Counted from the stretch's first letter, positions 1 to 11,213 are shown. The stretch: DNA of 64,000 nt from Adiantum capillus-veneris (GCA_014529385.2 CM043943.1:101307855-101371854), one strand, 5' to 3'. Made by a program: numbers and translations. Notes: generated by a model from the letters alone, not told the origin.

Positions 1-1916
1 AATGCTACTGCTTCTACCCACTTAGTGCAATAATCTGTAGCCACTAAAATGTATCTGCATCCCCTCTTGGAAGTTGGTTTGACAGGTCCTACAAAGTCCA
101 AACCCCACTTTTGAAAAGGTTCCAAAGGCAAAATAGGATGATCCCCCATCCTATCCCTGTTTGAATCAGGTTGACCTGTTTTCTGACAAATTACACATCT
201 TTTTGCATGATCATGTGCATCCTTTAAAACTGTGGACCACCATAATCCAGCCTACAAAATCTTCTTCCCTGTAATATCTCCAGAGAAATGCCCTCCTGCT
301 GTGCCTGAATGTGCTTCCTGCAGGACTGCACTTTGCTCAAATTCTGGCACACATCTTCTTATCACTTGATCAATTCCTTTCTTATATAGTGCCCCTGCAA
401 TAACTAAATAGGGTCTGGTTTTCAGTGCAAATTTTCGTCTCTGATCAGCATTGAATTCCCTTGGTATAGTTCCATCAGTAAAAAACATCATCAACTGATC
501 ATACCAAGAATCAGTCACAACAGTCTGCACATCAAACAACTGAGCATCAGGAATTGCATCATCTACCCCAGTAGGTGCTTCACCTGTTTCAATCTTGCTT
601 AGATAATTTGCAATTACATGCTCCTTCCCAGGAGTATGCTCAATCTGAAAGTCAAACTCCTGCAACAACAACATCCATCTTGCAAGCCTTCCAGTAAGAA
701 GTGGCTTCTTGATCAAATACAACAAGGCCTGATGATCAACATGAAAAACTATCTTGTTCCCCAACAAGTAATGCCTAAACTTATTCAATGCATATACCAT
801 CCCTAAAGCTTCTCTTTCTGTCACAGGATAGTTTCTTTCTGCACCTGTGAGAACCCTGCTTGCATAATACACAGGTCTGAACCATCCCTTCTCCTTCTCC
901 TGCATCAGTACAGCTCCTATTGCTATATCCGAGGCATCAACAAAAACATGAAAAGGCAATGACCAATCAGGTGGCTGCAAAATTGGTGCTACTGATATCA
1001 TTTTCTTCAACATCTGAAATGATTTCTGCTGAGGTTCATCCCATACAAATGCCACATCCTTCTTTGTTAATTGAGTTAATGGCAAGCATACATTAGACAA
1101 ATACCTCAAATATCTGGAGTGCCACTTTGTCTGTCCAACAAACCTCATTAACTCTTTAACATTGGTAGGCACTGGTGCTGCTTGAATGGCTTCTATTTTC
1201 TTGACATCTATAGCCATTCCTGCTTCTGACACCACATGTCCTAAAAGTATTCCACTCCTCACAGCAATTACACTTTTATAAGGATTCAGAGCCATCCTGA
1301 ATTGTCTGAATCTTTCAAAACAGAGCTTTAGATGTAGCAGATGTTTATCCTTCTTTCCAAACACTGAGAAATCATCCACAAAGACTCTCATAAAGTCATG
1401 TAAGTAAGGTTCAAACACCTTATGAGCAACAAAATTAAATGAAGGTGGTCCATTGGTTAACCCAAAACTCATCACTGTGTAGGCAAAGGCTCCCCATTCA
1501 GTTATAAAAGCTATTTTATGCTGATCCGACTCAGCAACACTAATCTGATTATAACCAGAAAAACCATCCAAAAAGCTGTACATTTCATGACCAGCTACTG
1601 CATCCAACACAGCATCACAAAATGGCATAGGAAAGGGATCAGTAATGGTTGCTGCATTCAATTTTCTATAATCCACACATACTCTTAAAGCTCCATTTTT
1701 CTTTGGCACAACCAGTATGGGAGACAACCATGATACTTCATGTACAGGTTTAATGAACCCTACTGCCAAGAGCTTATCAAGCTCCTCCTTCACCTGTTTG
1801 GCAAAGTTAGGATTCATTCTATATCTTTGCTGCACAATTGGTTTTGCACCCTCTTTCAAATTAATCCTATGCTGATGTAGTGCTGGGTCAATACCCTCAC
1901 CTGAGAATAATCCCAA
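1..1916 (-). pseudogene. pol: gypsy-1 RT - RNase H - integrase N-terminus
   Basis: Frame 1916-252 holds the RT core: PIVQQRYRMNP, PKKNGALRVCVDYRKLN, the catalytic FVDDFSVFG, and the thumb region ending LTKKDVAFVWD. RNase H follows with VDASDIAIG, VTEREALGMVYAL and HVDHQALLYL. Near 330-250 the integrase zinc-binding domain starts (HSGTAGGHF). A TAG at about 254-252 interrupts it, but the same frame continues from 251 to 1 with C-x2-C residues (CVICQK) and the first catalytic Asp (GLDFVGP). RT copies element RNA, RNase H removes the template and integrase inserts the cDNA. The rest of integrase and the 3' LTR lie outside the window. Confidence 0.92.
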
Positions 1917-2260
1917 GAAAACACATCCTTATAATCAACCAATAATTGCAACAACTGTGCCAGAAATTCCCCTTGAATGTGTGCACTCACTTTGACCATT
2001 CTTGGTTCTGCCTCTGTTCCTAAATTCAGCTCCTGAAGTTCATCCTTTTCTACCCTGCTAGATGCCCCAAACTTCTTTTCATAAATTTTCTCAGCCATAT
2101 CCTTGGCCTCCTTTTCTTCCTGCTGAATCTGTTCCTTATCAGACATAGCATATTTCTGGTCCACCAACTGTAACAGTTCCTTACCCTGCACTGTCTGTCC
2201 TGGTGCTAAACCTGTATCTGGCTCATCCTGTTCCTTACCTTGCTGTAACATGCTTTCCAC
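1856..2260 (-). pseudogene. gypsy-1 linker before reverse transcriptase
   Basis: A charged segment, rich in Glu, Lys and Gln, ends with LLQLLVDYKDVFSWDYSQ, the conserved stretch that precedes gypsy RT domains (usually a D-V-F-A-W motif). The reading frame then leaves the RT frame. The RT frame resumes with GIDPALHQHRINL at about 1890, so a one-base frameshift lies near 1900-1910. It belongs to the same polyprotein as the RT entry. Confidence 0.7.
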
Positions 2261-2339
2261 ATCTACTTCAAACAGTTGGATTGGCCTTCAAGAACTCTTT
2301 CTCTTGGTCATCTGTGACCTCATCTGCAAAATTAATAGT

Positions 2340-3026
2340 CTAAGCAAACAGTGGTTTCTCACTTAATGGAACCATCTTCCTTCCCCTCATAGGTATGGTT
2401 ACTTTCTTCTTCCCTTTCTTCAATATGACAACATTTTCTCCCCAGTCCTGTCTTACTTTAGCCAATCTGAACCAAGGCCTTCCTAACAGCATTTCATATG
2501 CAGCTGCTGAGTCTGACATTCTGAGTACAACAAAATTAACAAAAAAGGATAATCCTGACACCTGAATTTCCTGTGCTTTGAGAATTCCTAAAGGTTGTAC
2601 CCTAGATTGGTCTGCCATTTTCACCTGAAAAGGTGCTAGAGCCAGAGCTCCCAACTCCATTCTTTTGTACACTGCCTCTGGTAAAATATTCACCCCAGAG
2701 CCTCCATCCAATAACACATCATCAAAATTTTCTCCAAGAAAATGTACCTTAATAACTGGTACCACAAAGTCCACATCTGCTGGATCAATTCTATTTGCTA
2801 CTCCTGGAGACAACTGCCTGTCCATTGTGCCAAGTCCATTCAGGTTCTGCAGCTTTCTGAACAATCTGTCTTTGAAAGCTGGAACCAATTGCAACAACTG
2901 ATCCAAAGATAATTGAAGAGGTGAGCTAATAAGTATTTCAAACCAGTCCTTATCCTGTTTATTCTCCACCTCCTTACTCCCATTATTCTGCTCTTGCTTC
3001 TCATTTGGGTCATCCTCAATATCCAC
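2340..3026 (-). pseudogene. gypsy-1 aspartic protease region
   Basis: The frame carries a retropepsin-like fold: VLLDGGSGVNILP holds the catalytic Asp in a DGGS setting rather than the commoner DTG or DSG. It is followed about 80 residues later by the family landmark MLLGRPWF. The domain would cleave the gag-pol polyprotein. It lies downstream of gag and upstream of RT, in the usual order, separated from gag by about 130 bp without a clear frame. A short Lys-rich tail (KKGKKKVTIPMRG) follows. Whether DGGS is functional cannot be judged from sequence alone. Confidence 0.75.
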
Positions 3027-3155
3027 CTACTTTGCCTGGTGTTTGGCAATCCTTTTTGTAACCTGGTCTCTTACCCCTTTTTGCTCCTTCCAATCCAAAG
3101 GTGCTTTATCCTTAGACCTCGTCACTGCCACAACTTCAACATGATCCTCCTGCAC

Positions 3156-4712
3156 TCATTGGTTACAGTCACAAGCCCATTGATGTTCCTCTTCATTCCC
3201 TTGCTGCTCCTGTTCTTGGTCAGTATCTTGAATCTGCTCATCTTGAGAAAACACATCAAACAAGATTACATTTGCCTGAGCTGCTGGCTGATTTTGCTGC
3301 TGCTGTTGTTGCTGTTGCTGATTTCCATGTTGATTGGGCTGATTATATCTCACAATGGGCATTCCCCTTTCTTCCCTATGCTTCACCCATAAAGCACAAT
3401 TGGGACCTACCCAGTGATCTGGTGCACCACAGTACACACAGGGTCTCCTATTATTATTGTTCTCCTGCTCTCTCCAAGGAGGTCTAGGAGGTCTTACCCT
3501 CTGAAATGGTGGTCTTCCCCTAAATGGTACTGCTTGATTTGCTCCAATTTCTGGTCTTCCTCTTCCTATGTTAGGTGCTGTCTGCCCTCTATTCTTTGGA
3601 TTATACCAACAGCTAGCAGTGCTATGTCCATCCCTTTCACAAATGTGACAATACACTTTTTCTTTAGGTGCTACAATAGAATAACCAAACTTTTTAAGTT
3701 TGCCTACCAAATCTTGCTCAATGCTCTGCTTTTGCTTGACTTTCTTCTTCTTACTGCTCTGTTTCTTCTTTCTTTTTTCTGTTTCCTCATCACTGTCTGA
3801 TGGTGAGTCTGAATCTGAGTTCCCACTGGAATCTGTGTCTTCAGATGCTTCATCTAAATCTGAGTCACTGTCTTCTTTTCCTTTTGCCTTGGTCATGCCA
3901 AGTCTCTTCCCCACCCTTGCAGCAGCAGTAACAAGGTCATCCAGACCTCCAGCAATATCAATGCTAGCTACTGCTCCCTTTAAGCTGCTTCTCAATCCTT
4001 TCAAAAAATAACCTGCTAACATTTCATTAGTGGGTCTTTCATTCCCCTGCAATCTTTCTACTAAAATTCTGAACTTCTGTGCATAGTCTTCAACCAGCAT
4101 CTTATTTTGCTTAATGTCTCTGAGTTTTCTCAGGACATCAGTCGGAGTCTTCTCCTTTCTAAATCTCTACAGAAATTCCTACTTCAAAGCATTATAAGTA
4201 GCAAAATGTGCAATGCCATATTGGCTGAACCAACTCATGGACTTTCCTTCCAATGTGGCAGCAAACTGTTCCATCTTAACTCCATCAGCATACATCACCT
4301 GATAGCCACTTGCCTGCCACTTAGTTTCAAACTGTGCCACATGACAGTCAGCATCTTCCTTACTCCCTGCTCTAAACTTGGCTGCCTTGACCTTTGGGTT
4401 GGGTGGTGGTTGAACCATTGGAATGGGTTGTGGTGGTCTCCTAGGTCTTTGCCTGGTAGCCCCCTGAAGTGGGTCAAACTGGATCCTTCTCCTGGTGGTT
4501 CTTCCTGCCAGGAATAAAGGTCCAATAAATTGCCTCACTCTCTCTTCTCCTGCTGCTCCTGATCCTACCCCTCCTTGGTCTACAGGTTGCTGCCCCTGAG
4601 CATCGGGTGATTGCTGATTGTCATGATCATAGTTAAATGGATCAATGTTTCCAGCCTGTGCTTGAGCCCTTGTGTAGTACACTCTTCCTACTCTCCTGTC
4701 TCCCTCTGACAT
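3156..4712 (-). pseudogene. gag: gypsy-1 gag (capsid/nucleocapsid) with two nonsense codons
   Basis: The structural polyprotein begins with ATG at 4712 (MSEGDRRVGRVYY). One frame runs to 3156 but is broken by two TAG codons at 4181-4179 and 4170-4168, both following a run of coding sequence and compatible with CAG-to-TAG changes. A retrotransposon gag core lies in the middle (ALEGKSMSWF-like region, then AQKFRILVERLQ and AGYFLKGLRSSLK). It is followed by an acidic Ser/Asp block, a Lys-rich block and two zinc knuckles, CHICERDGHSTASC and CVYCGAPDHWVGPNC. The C-terminal part is Gln-rich. Gag proteins package the element RNA in cytoplasmic particles. Confidence 0.85.
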
Positions 4713-4736
4713 GCATCATTACTTGAAAATAAACAT

Positions 4737-4754
4737 TAACCCAGCGGATCGCCA
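4737..4754 (-). promoter_or_regulatory. gypsy-1 primer-binding site
   Basis: On the minus strand TGGCGATCCGCTGGGTTA lies two or three bases inside the 5' LTR end. It starts with TGG, as needed to pair with the CCA end of a tRNA. It is neither the iMet site (TGGTATCAGAGC) nor the Asp site (TGGCGCCG). The tRNA is not identified. Confidence 0.6.
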
Positions 4755-4758
4755 AATG

Positions 4759-5125
4759 TGTTGTGGGTTAGGTCAACACATGAACATCATGCACAACAAG
4801 AATGACAATCTACTCCACCATGCTTCATCAACAACAATTCAGGCACAGTAAACATGACTACTCAGAGAATATCAGAGTAAGCAGAGACAATACACTGAAT
4901 AGTTGCTGCACTGCACCATCATCATCACATTCATATCAGAGAATAGATACCTCGTGCACAGATACATTCCCCACTTATATAGATAAATCCGACTTAACTA
5001 CCCAGTTACAAGACATTCAGCAGACTGCAACTGAAAGACAGTTACATCCGACTTGGCAAAATACAGCTCAGTAAATATCCGATAATTCAAAATCCGACTT
5101 AGCTATTCAGAGTCAGTTTCTAACA
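4759..5125 (-). repeat. gypsy-1 5' LTR (367 bp)
   Basis: The segment starts TGTTGTGGGTTAGG and ends TTTCTAACA in plus orientation, giving TG...CA ends on either strand. It abuts the primer site and gag leader on the left. Its middle is built from variants of AATCCGACTTAGC and CAGAGTCAG. The same kind of phrases recur in the solo LTR at 35625-36219, so the two are related families. Confidence 0.75.
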
Positions 5126-5586
5126 TGTGCCTCTCAACAGTGTCCCAATCAATTTCCTCCTTTGTCTCAGTTTTTGTCTCCTCCATGGCTTTTCTACCGG
5201 AACTGTGTCGACCACCCTTGCTGTCTTTGGCCCCATCATCCCTCTGTGTGCCTCAAGAACTTCTGGCCTTGCGTTTTCCCTCTTAGTTCTTCTCCTTCTG
5301 GACTGGCTGGAGTGCTGAGAGTCCTTAGCCTCAGCAGCATGACTTTGCTCCTCCTGAGCCTTTGTTTCAGTCTCCAGGTCCTTCTTGGGATTAGATTCAT
5401 GTTCGGATTCCTTAGTAATAGGGTGAACGCGATGTGATGGTTTTCGACCATGACTGGTTTTGGGCACCATTCTTCAGCTGAAAATCCTAACTACGAGAAG
5501 AGTTTTCTGGTCAACAACCAACAGCTCTAACCACCATGATTGCCAAAATCAATTTGAAGATGATCTCTTCAGATAACTAATTCCAG
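5126..5586 (-). pseudogene. Leader and short charged frame of a truncated copia-like element (copia X)
   Basis: A minus-strand frame of 116 codons (ATG 5470, MVPKTSHGRKPSHR, stop 5120) is extremely Arg/Lys/Glu-rich and lacks recognisable motifs. The DNA upstream of it (5480-5586) contains a stretch resembling the gag leader of the neighbouring copia Y (TAACTACGAG followed by a similar A/T-rich run). It ends at TGTTAGGA, the LTR boundary. I read it as the 5' end of a second, related copia element whose remainder was displaced by gypsy-1. A small host gene is the alternative. Confidence 0.4.
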
Positions 5587-6032
5587 TGTTAGGACTTAAA
5601 GCTAATGGTAAGTCATCACTTCAGTGAGTAGAACTAGAATAGAGACCAGAACTAGACTGAAATGGCTATCTGAACTGAATTAGTCAACCGATGGGATAGA
5701 CAGACTAGACAACTAGAAAAGTGATTGCAATTTCAGATTCATATTCAGGATAATCAGTACAAGATGGAATGGTTTGAAGCTCGAATGATTACAGTAGTAA
5801 GGATTACAAGATTACATGCAAACAGATTGCTACTTTTCGACCACTTTTCGGGCCGTCCGACCGTAATATTTCGGCAAAAAGGAATATTTCAGTGGTTTTT
5901 GACAAGTGATTTTTATTTCCGGCGAGTGATTTTCCTTCATGCACAATGGCTTCTCCTCATAATGGGGTCCTTACAAATGTGCTTTTTTACCACATAAAAT
6001 TACAAGGCGTAAATCAGGCTCCATACTTAACA
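5587..6032 (-). repeat. 3' LTR of copia Y, chimeric
   Basis: Bases from about 5840 to 6032 match the U3 half of the right LTR (10520-10638 joined to 18995-19081). The half from 5587 to about 5840 is unlike the corresponding part of the right LTR apart from the terminal TGTTAGGA. The polypurine tract (minus strand AAGTGGGAGAT) follows directly at 6033-6045. The total is 446 bp, against about 723 bp for the right LTR without its insertion. Confidence 0.7.
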
Positions 6033-6092
6033 ATCTCCCACTTGGAGACTAATCTCCAAACCAAACCTGTGAGTGCTTTCCATCCTGGCTTC

Positions 6093-7494
6093 TTATCCTT
6101 GAATGTCAATTGAAGATGAGCAAAAGCTCAACTTCTCCTCATTGACCACCTTCATAAACATGTCTACAGGATTTTTACTTGTATGCACCTTTCCTAGCTT
6201 TAGTTGTCCCTCTTCCAAAAGAGTGCATATGAAGTGATATCTCACCTCAATGTGATTTTTCCTTGAATGAAAGGCTGAGTTCTTTGCAAGATGTATAGCA
6301 CTTTGGCTATCATTGTACAAGACACAATTGTGTTGTTTGAATTCAAGCTCTTCTAAGAATCTGTGAAGCCACATAATTTCTTTGCTGGCCTCTATAATTG
6401 CTACATACTCTGCTTCCGTGGTAGAAAGTGAGACCACTTTCTGCAACTTTGAAGCCCAGCTTACTGTTGTGCCTCAAGCCATGAAGACATAGCCAGTAGT
6501 GCTCCTTCGAGTATCTTTGTCACCTGCCATATCTGCATCGACATACCCTTCTAGAAAAATATCAATTCCTCCAAAATACAAAGCATTTGTTGTTGTCCCT
6601 TTTAGATACCTAAGTATCTACTTCACAGCTTGCTAGTGTTCTTTACCTGGGTTACCCATGAACCTACTCACAACTCCCACTGCATGTGCAATATGTGGCC
6701 TTGTCCAGACCATAGCATACATTAGAGAACCTACCACTGCAGCATATGGAACTTTAGACATATAGGTTATCTCCTCTTGGGTCTTTGGCCACATATCCTT
6801 CGTTAGTTTAAAGTGACCAGCCATAGGTGTAGAAACTAGTTTTGCATTTTGCATTGCAAACCTTTATAGTACCTTCTTGATGTAATCCTCTTGAGATAGC
6901 TTTATTGTCTTCTTCGTCTTGTCCCTTGATATTTCATACCAAGTATCCTCTTTGCAGCACCTAAATCTTTTATTGAAAAAGATTTAGACAACTCCTCTTT
7001 TAGGTCTTTGATGTCCTACATGTTACCACTTGCAATCAGCATGTCATCAACATACAACATTAGGATGATGAACTTCCCATCTCCCAAATTCTTCATGTAG
7101 ACGCAATGATTTGCGTTGCATCTCCTAAATCCATGATCTAACGTCCCTTGATTGAACTTCAAGTACCATTTTCTTGATGCTTTCTTTAATCCATACAATC
7201 TTTTCTTTAATCTGCAAACCGTTTTCTCCTTACCTTTACTTTATACCCCTTTGGTTCAAGCATGTAAATTTCCTCCTCTAAGTCACCATGAGGGAATGTC
7301 ATATTTACATCCATTTGCTCAAGATTTAGATCATAAGTAGCCACAAGGCTTAAGACAAGCCTAATTGAGTTCATTTTTACAACAAAAGAAAATATTTCAT
7401 TGAAGTCAATACCTTTCTTTTGAGCAGACCCTTTTACCACAATCCTAGACTTGTACCTTTTCTTCCCATCTTCTTCTTCCTTCAACTTGTACAC
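6093..7494 (-). pseudogene. pol: copia Y reverse transcriptase and RNase H (broken)
   Basis: Fragments in order on the minus strand: 7494-7207 (RIVVKGSAQKKGIDF, the RT fingers), 7198-7016 (MYGLKKASRKWY and the catalytic YVDDMLIASG), 6854-6633 (STPMAGHFKLTK, YAAVVGSLMYA), then 6446-6093 with the RNase H core (LSTTEAEYVAI, DSQSAIHLAKN, HIEVRYHFI). Frameshifts and stops separate the pieces. The motifs are those of Ty1/copia pol. The fragments lie directly upstream of the 3' polypurine tract, as expected. Confidence 0.88.
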
Positions 7495-7850
7495 CCATTT
7501 GTTTTGAAGTGCTCACTTACCTTTAGGCAACTCAATCAACTCCCATGTTTGGTTGCGATGTAGTGAGTCCATCTCCGCTTGCATGCTCTTCGTCCATTCT
7601 TCTTTGAATTCGTGTTGCATAGCTTCATTGTATGATTCCGTCCCTCTAGAATCTGAGATCAAGAGATGGCTGAAGGAAGGAACAAACCTTTCTGGAGGTC
7701 TACTTGCTCTTTTAGATCTTCAGGGAATATGTTGAGGCTCCTCATTTGGTTGACGTTGTTGCACATTGTCACCGTTTGCAGTCCTTGAGTCTTCACCATC
7801 CTCAAGCTCCACGTACTCATCACCTGTTTCTTTTGTTTGTTTTCTTTTCA

Positions 7851-8827
7851 CTAATCTTTGTACATATTTTGTTTGTTAAAAATTACATCCCTACTCCTTA
7901 GGATTTGACCATCTTCAGGATTCCATAGGCGATACCCAAAGTCATCTTCTCCATAGCCAATGAAGAAACACTTTTTGGACTTTGCATCTAGACTTGATCT
8001 TACGCTTCTATCTATGTGCGTGAAAGCCTCACACCCAAACACTTTGAGAAATGCATAATTCACTGGTTTACCTGTCCATGCCTCTTTTGGAACTCCCCCA
8101 TCCAATGCCGTTGACGGTGACCGGTTGATTAAGTACACAAACATACTTACAGCTTCCGCCCAAACCTCAAGCGGTAGGCCTGCATGTAGCCGCATGCTTT
8201 ATGCTCGCTCCATGATTGTCCTGTTCATCCTTTCTAAAATCCCATTTTGTTGAGGTGTCCTTGGGGTTGTCCTTTGCCTTCAAATGCTATTGCTAGTACA
8301 AAACCTTTCAAAAGCTTGGCTGCAATATTCGCCTCCATTGTCGGATCTGAGGCATTTAACCTTGGTACCTATTTCATTCTCCACAAAGGCTTTCCATCTT
8401 TGAAATATGGAAATACATCAGACTTATTCTTCATGACATAAACCCATGTTTTTCTAGTCGCATCGCCTATGAATGTTACATAGTAGAATGAGCCACCAAG
8501 TGGTGGTGTACTTGCAGGACCCCAAACATCAGAATGAACCAAGTCAAGTTTTTCATTTTTTCTTTCATTTCTTGATTTTTGAAATTTTACCCTCTTTTGT
8601 TTACCATAAACACAATCTTCACAGAACTCTAAGTCCACTTCTTTCAAACCTGGTAGAAGCTTCTTTATTTGAAGGATTTGCATTCCTTTGGCACTCATAT
8701 GCCCAAGCCGGTAGTGCCACACCGCATTGTCAACTTCTGTAGTTGTTGCACAAGCTAAAGGTAGTAAAGTGTACCGACCGTTTCTCCCTTGGCAACCACC
8801 AAAGATCTCTTTGAGATCTTCCACCAT
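7851..8827 (-). pseudogene. pol: copia Y GAG-pre-integrase and integrase (broken)
   Basis: Segment 8827-8369 contains the zinc-binding pre-integrase motif (WHYRLGHMSAKGM ... CEDCVYGKQ) and the first catalytic Asp of integrase in LVHSDVWGPAS. Segment 8195-7851 carries the later part (LPLEVWAEAV, YLINRSPSTAL, VFGCEAFTHI, CFFIGYGEDDFGYRLWNP), typical of copia integrase C-terminal regions. A gap of about 170 bp with stops separates them and holds the region of the remaining catalytic residues. Confidence 0.88.
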
Positions 8828-8857
8828 TTGTTTCCGAATGCAATGTTGTGACCTTCA

Positions 8858-9926
8858 TTATCCAATTGTCCTGTAGAGATCAATTTTTTTTTGAAGAGAA
8901 GGAACATGATTAATATCTTTAAGCTCCCATTCATTTCCGTTAGCAGTTTCGACAAAAATTATACCTTTGCCGACAATCTCACAAGATTCATCATCTCCCA
9001 AGTATACATACCCAAAATTACCTTTGGTGTAGTCTTGAAAATGTTGCTCGTGTGGTGTTGCATGGAATGAAGCCTCGGAATCTACTATCCAGGAATTAGA
9101 CACATTGTCTAATGAGAGAATTTGAGCATCTTGCTTTACTTTACTTACCACATTGGCCTCCAATGTTGGCTTGTTGTCTTCAGACTCAGTCTCCTTCTTG
9201 ACGTGGACCTTCTTGCCGCAGTTCCAACATTCAAGAACTGACTTTGTGTGTGACTTTGTGTCTTGAGTGATCACGACCCTTTTGGTTTTTGAACCTCTCC
9301 TTAGGCCTTCCTCTTGTTTCCACTGATAGTGTAGCACTTGATGATTCGCCTGTGCTTCTCCTTCGTATTTCCTCGCTTAGGAGAACACCCACAGCATCAT
9401 CAAACTTAAGAGTATTTGTGCCAGAAATAGAATTACTTACAACCATGACAACGCTGTCCCAACTATCCGGTAGAGATGATAGTATAAGGAGAGCTCGCAC
9501 TTCATCATTGAAATTGATTTTCACCGATCGAAGTTGACTTATGTTTGTGTTAAAGTCATTTACGTGTTCTGCAACTAAACCATTCTCTACCATCTTTAGA
9601 TTGAACAAGCGCTTCATAAGAAATACCTTTTTGGATGCCGATGGTTTCTCGTAGAAGTCGTTGAGTGACTTCATCAAGTCCTCCGTGGTCTTCATCTCCG
9701 AAACATTGAAGGCCACCGTTGATGCCAAGCATAACTGGATTGTTCCTAGTACCTTTCAATCAAGGACAATCCATGCTTCATTTGTCATTGTTGTGGGCTT
9801 CTTTGCAAGACCGCCTAGTGGCAAATAGAGATCCTTCTGGTAGAGATAGTCTTCAATCTGCATCTTCCAATGCTGGTAGTTTTTGCCTTTGAACTTCTCA
9901 ATCTTGAGCTTCCCTTCCTCCGCCAT
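8858..9926 (-). pseudogene. gag: copia Y gag and protease (broken)
   Basis: Gag begins with ATG at 9926 (MAEEGKLKIEKFKGKNYQHW), the usual copia start with the W that anchors the UBN2/DUF4219 fold. A TGA at 9758-9756 interrupts it. The frame resumes through NDFYEKPSASKKVFLMKRLF. The nucleocapsid knuckle reads CWNCGKKVHVKKE, so the last Cys is replaced by Glu. The protease follows in the 9337-8858 frame, with its active site altered from the usual DSGAS to DSEAS (IVDSEASFHATP). Both losses indicate an inactive copy. Confidence 0.85.
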
Positions 9927-9986
9927 AACTCCCACTCAATTCAGGGAATCCTTTCCTTGAGACAATTTAACTACGAGCAAAACTTT

Positions 9987-9997
9987 CTTTGATACCA
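9987..9997 (-). promoter_or_regulatory. copia Y primer-binding site (tRNA-iMet type)
   Basis: On the minus strand TGGTATCAAAG lies about five bases inside the 5' LTR. The plant iMet primer site is TGGTATCAGAGC, so this is a one-base variant, typical of copia. Confidence 0.8.
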
Positions 9998-10002
9998 ATT
10001 GT

Positions 10003-10638
10003 TGTTAGGAAATATTACTTAGCTAAATAGATATTTGAGTAGATACTTAATGGAAAGAAATAGATTTCACACACCACAGATTATAGAGTAGAGAGAGAGA
10101 GAGAGTACACATGATATACGTGGTTTACCCAATGTGGGCTACGTCCACGGGAAAGCAACCACTCAATGGATTTAGTACTTCAAAACAAGTAGTAGTTTAC
10201 AAAGGGATTATACCCTTAATAGAGCTCCCACCTTGCTTCACTCTCACCACCTCACACCCACCTTGTAGCATCAACTTCACACTATGAAATGTGTGTAGAA
10301 ATGGCCACCTTTTATAGGCCAAAAGGGAGCCTACCCTCACTCATGAGAGGCAGCCATGTGTAGCCACCCTTGTGTAGATAAGTACAAATCCAACCCTCCA
10401 ATCCGCCCATGTGTGGCCGCCCTTGAGAAGAAAAGTCCGCTTTTGAATTCAACTATCAGCCATTGAATTCGGCCATCAGCCACCGGCCATTGACTACCGT
10501 CCAACTGACCAACCGACCGGTCATTTTTCAACCACTTTCCGGCCGCCGTCCGGCCATAATACTCCGACGAAAAGGAATATTTATGTGGTTTACAACGAGT
10601 GATTTTTATTTCCGATGAGTGATTTTTCTTCATGCACG
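10003..10638 (-). repeat. 5' LTR of copia Y, part 1 (continues at 18995-19081)
   Basis: It starts TGTTAGGAAATATT beside the primer site and breaks off at CATGCACG, where the CACTA terminus begins. The same LTR resumes at 18995 with ATGGCTTCTCCTCAT. The 3' LTR has these two sequences joined without interruption at 5935-5960, which proves the insertion. The segment has a GA-rich stretch at 10085-10107. Confidence 0.88.
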
Positions 10639-10659
10639 CACTACAACATAACATGAAGA

Positions 10660-10835
10660 TATCGACGCATCATATATCGACGGCCATGCCTTTCCATGCA
10701 TATATCGACGGAATTAGAGCACGTCGATATATGCATCGCAATGAGCGTCGCTATACGCGTGGAAAGACTTTATTTTCCACGCGTATATCGACGCAGTCAC
10801 CCACGGTTATATCGACGCTCATTGCGACGCTAAAA
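10660..10835. repeat. Left subterminal repeats of the CACTA element
   Basis: The 9-mer ATATCGACG (or its complement CGTCGATAT) occurs about six times: near 10663, 10675, 10700, 10722, 10785 and 10809. Variants GCGTCGC and GCGACGC lie between them. In En/Spm, short subterminal repeats bind the TNPA protein. By analogy these are transposase-binding sites. Confidence 0.8.
10753..10786. repeat. Perfect 13-bp inverted repeat in the CACTA left end
   Basis: ATACGCGTGGAAA (10753-10765) and TTTCCACGCGTAT (10774-10786) are perfect complements separated by 8 bases. The stem can form a hairpin among the subterminal repeats. Confidence 0.85.
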
Positions 10836-10939
10836 AATTTGGAGGAAAAAAGGGAAACCCGCGTGTGCAGGGGCCATTTTCGCCTGCTCAAATCGTGGCC
10901 GAAACTTGATGTGCAGGTATTATGTCACTCTCCCCTCCC

Positions 10940-10993
10940 CAACTCCTCTCTCTCTCTCTCTCTCTGTCTCTACATCGTGTGTGTGTGTGTGTA

Positions 10994-11048
<55 letters not shown>

Positions 11049-11166
11049 TGTGTGTGTGTAGGAAAGAGAGAGAGAGAGAGAGAGCGGTGTGTGTGTGTGC
11101 AGGAAAGAAAGAGAGAGAGAGAGATATATAGAGAGAGAGAGAGAAATGTGTGTGTGTGTAGGTAAT

Positions 11167-11210
<44 letters not shown>
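10940..11210. repeat. (CT)n/(GT)n/(GA)n microsatellite cluster inside CACTA
   Basis: A run of CT at 10944-10966 and GTGTGTGT near 10980 is followed by several GA tracts (about 10998-11046, 11065-11084, 11105-11143, 11170-11210) separated by TGTGTGTGTAGG spacers. Frames across it encode only Arg-Glu or Ser-Leu repeats and are not genes. Confidence 0.95.

Positions 11211-11213
<3 letters not shown>

Larger units (their letters stand above)
1..5125 (-). mobile_element. Ty3/gypsy LTR retrotransposon (gypsy-1), left end outside window
   Basis: Read on the minus strand the order is 5' LTR (5125-4759), primer site, gag, protease, RT, RNase H, then integrase running off base 1. The order PR-RT-RH-IN identifies Ty3/gypsy. 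The RT active site FVDDFSVFG and the absence of a visible chromodomain suggest a Tat/Athila-like lineage, which is inference. The base immediately outside the LTR begins the leader of another copia-like element, so gypsy-1 probably inserted there. The 5 bp after the LTR are TGTGC, but the matching left duplication is outside the window. Only a few nonsense changes and one frameshift are visible, so it is fairly young. Confidence 0.9.

Noticed and set aside
5120-5470. Small Arg-rich host gene
   Set aside because: Position between an LTR and a copia-like leader favours a retroelement remnant. It is kept only as a low-confidence entry.
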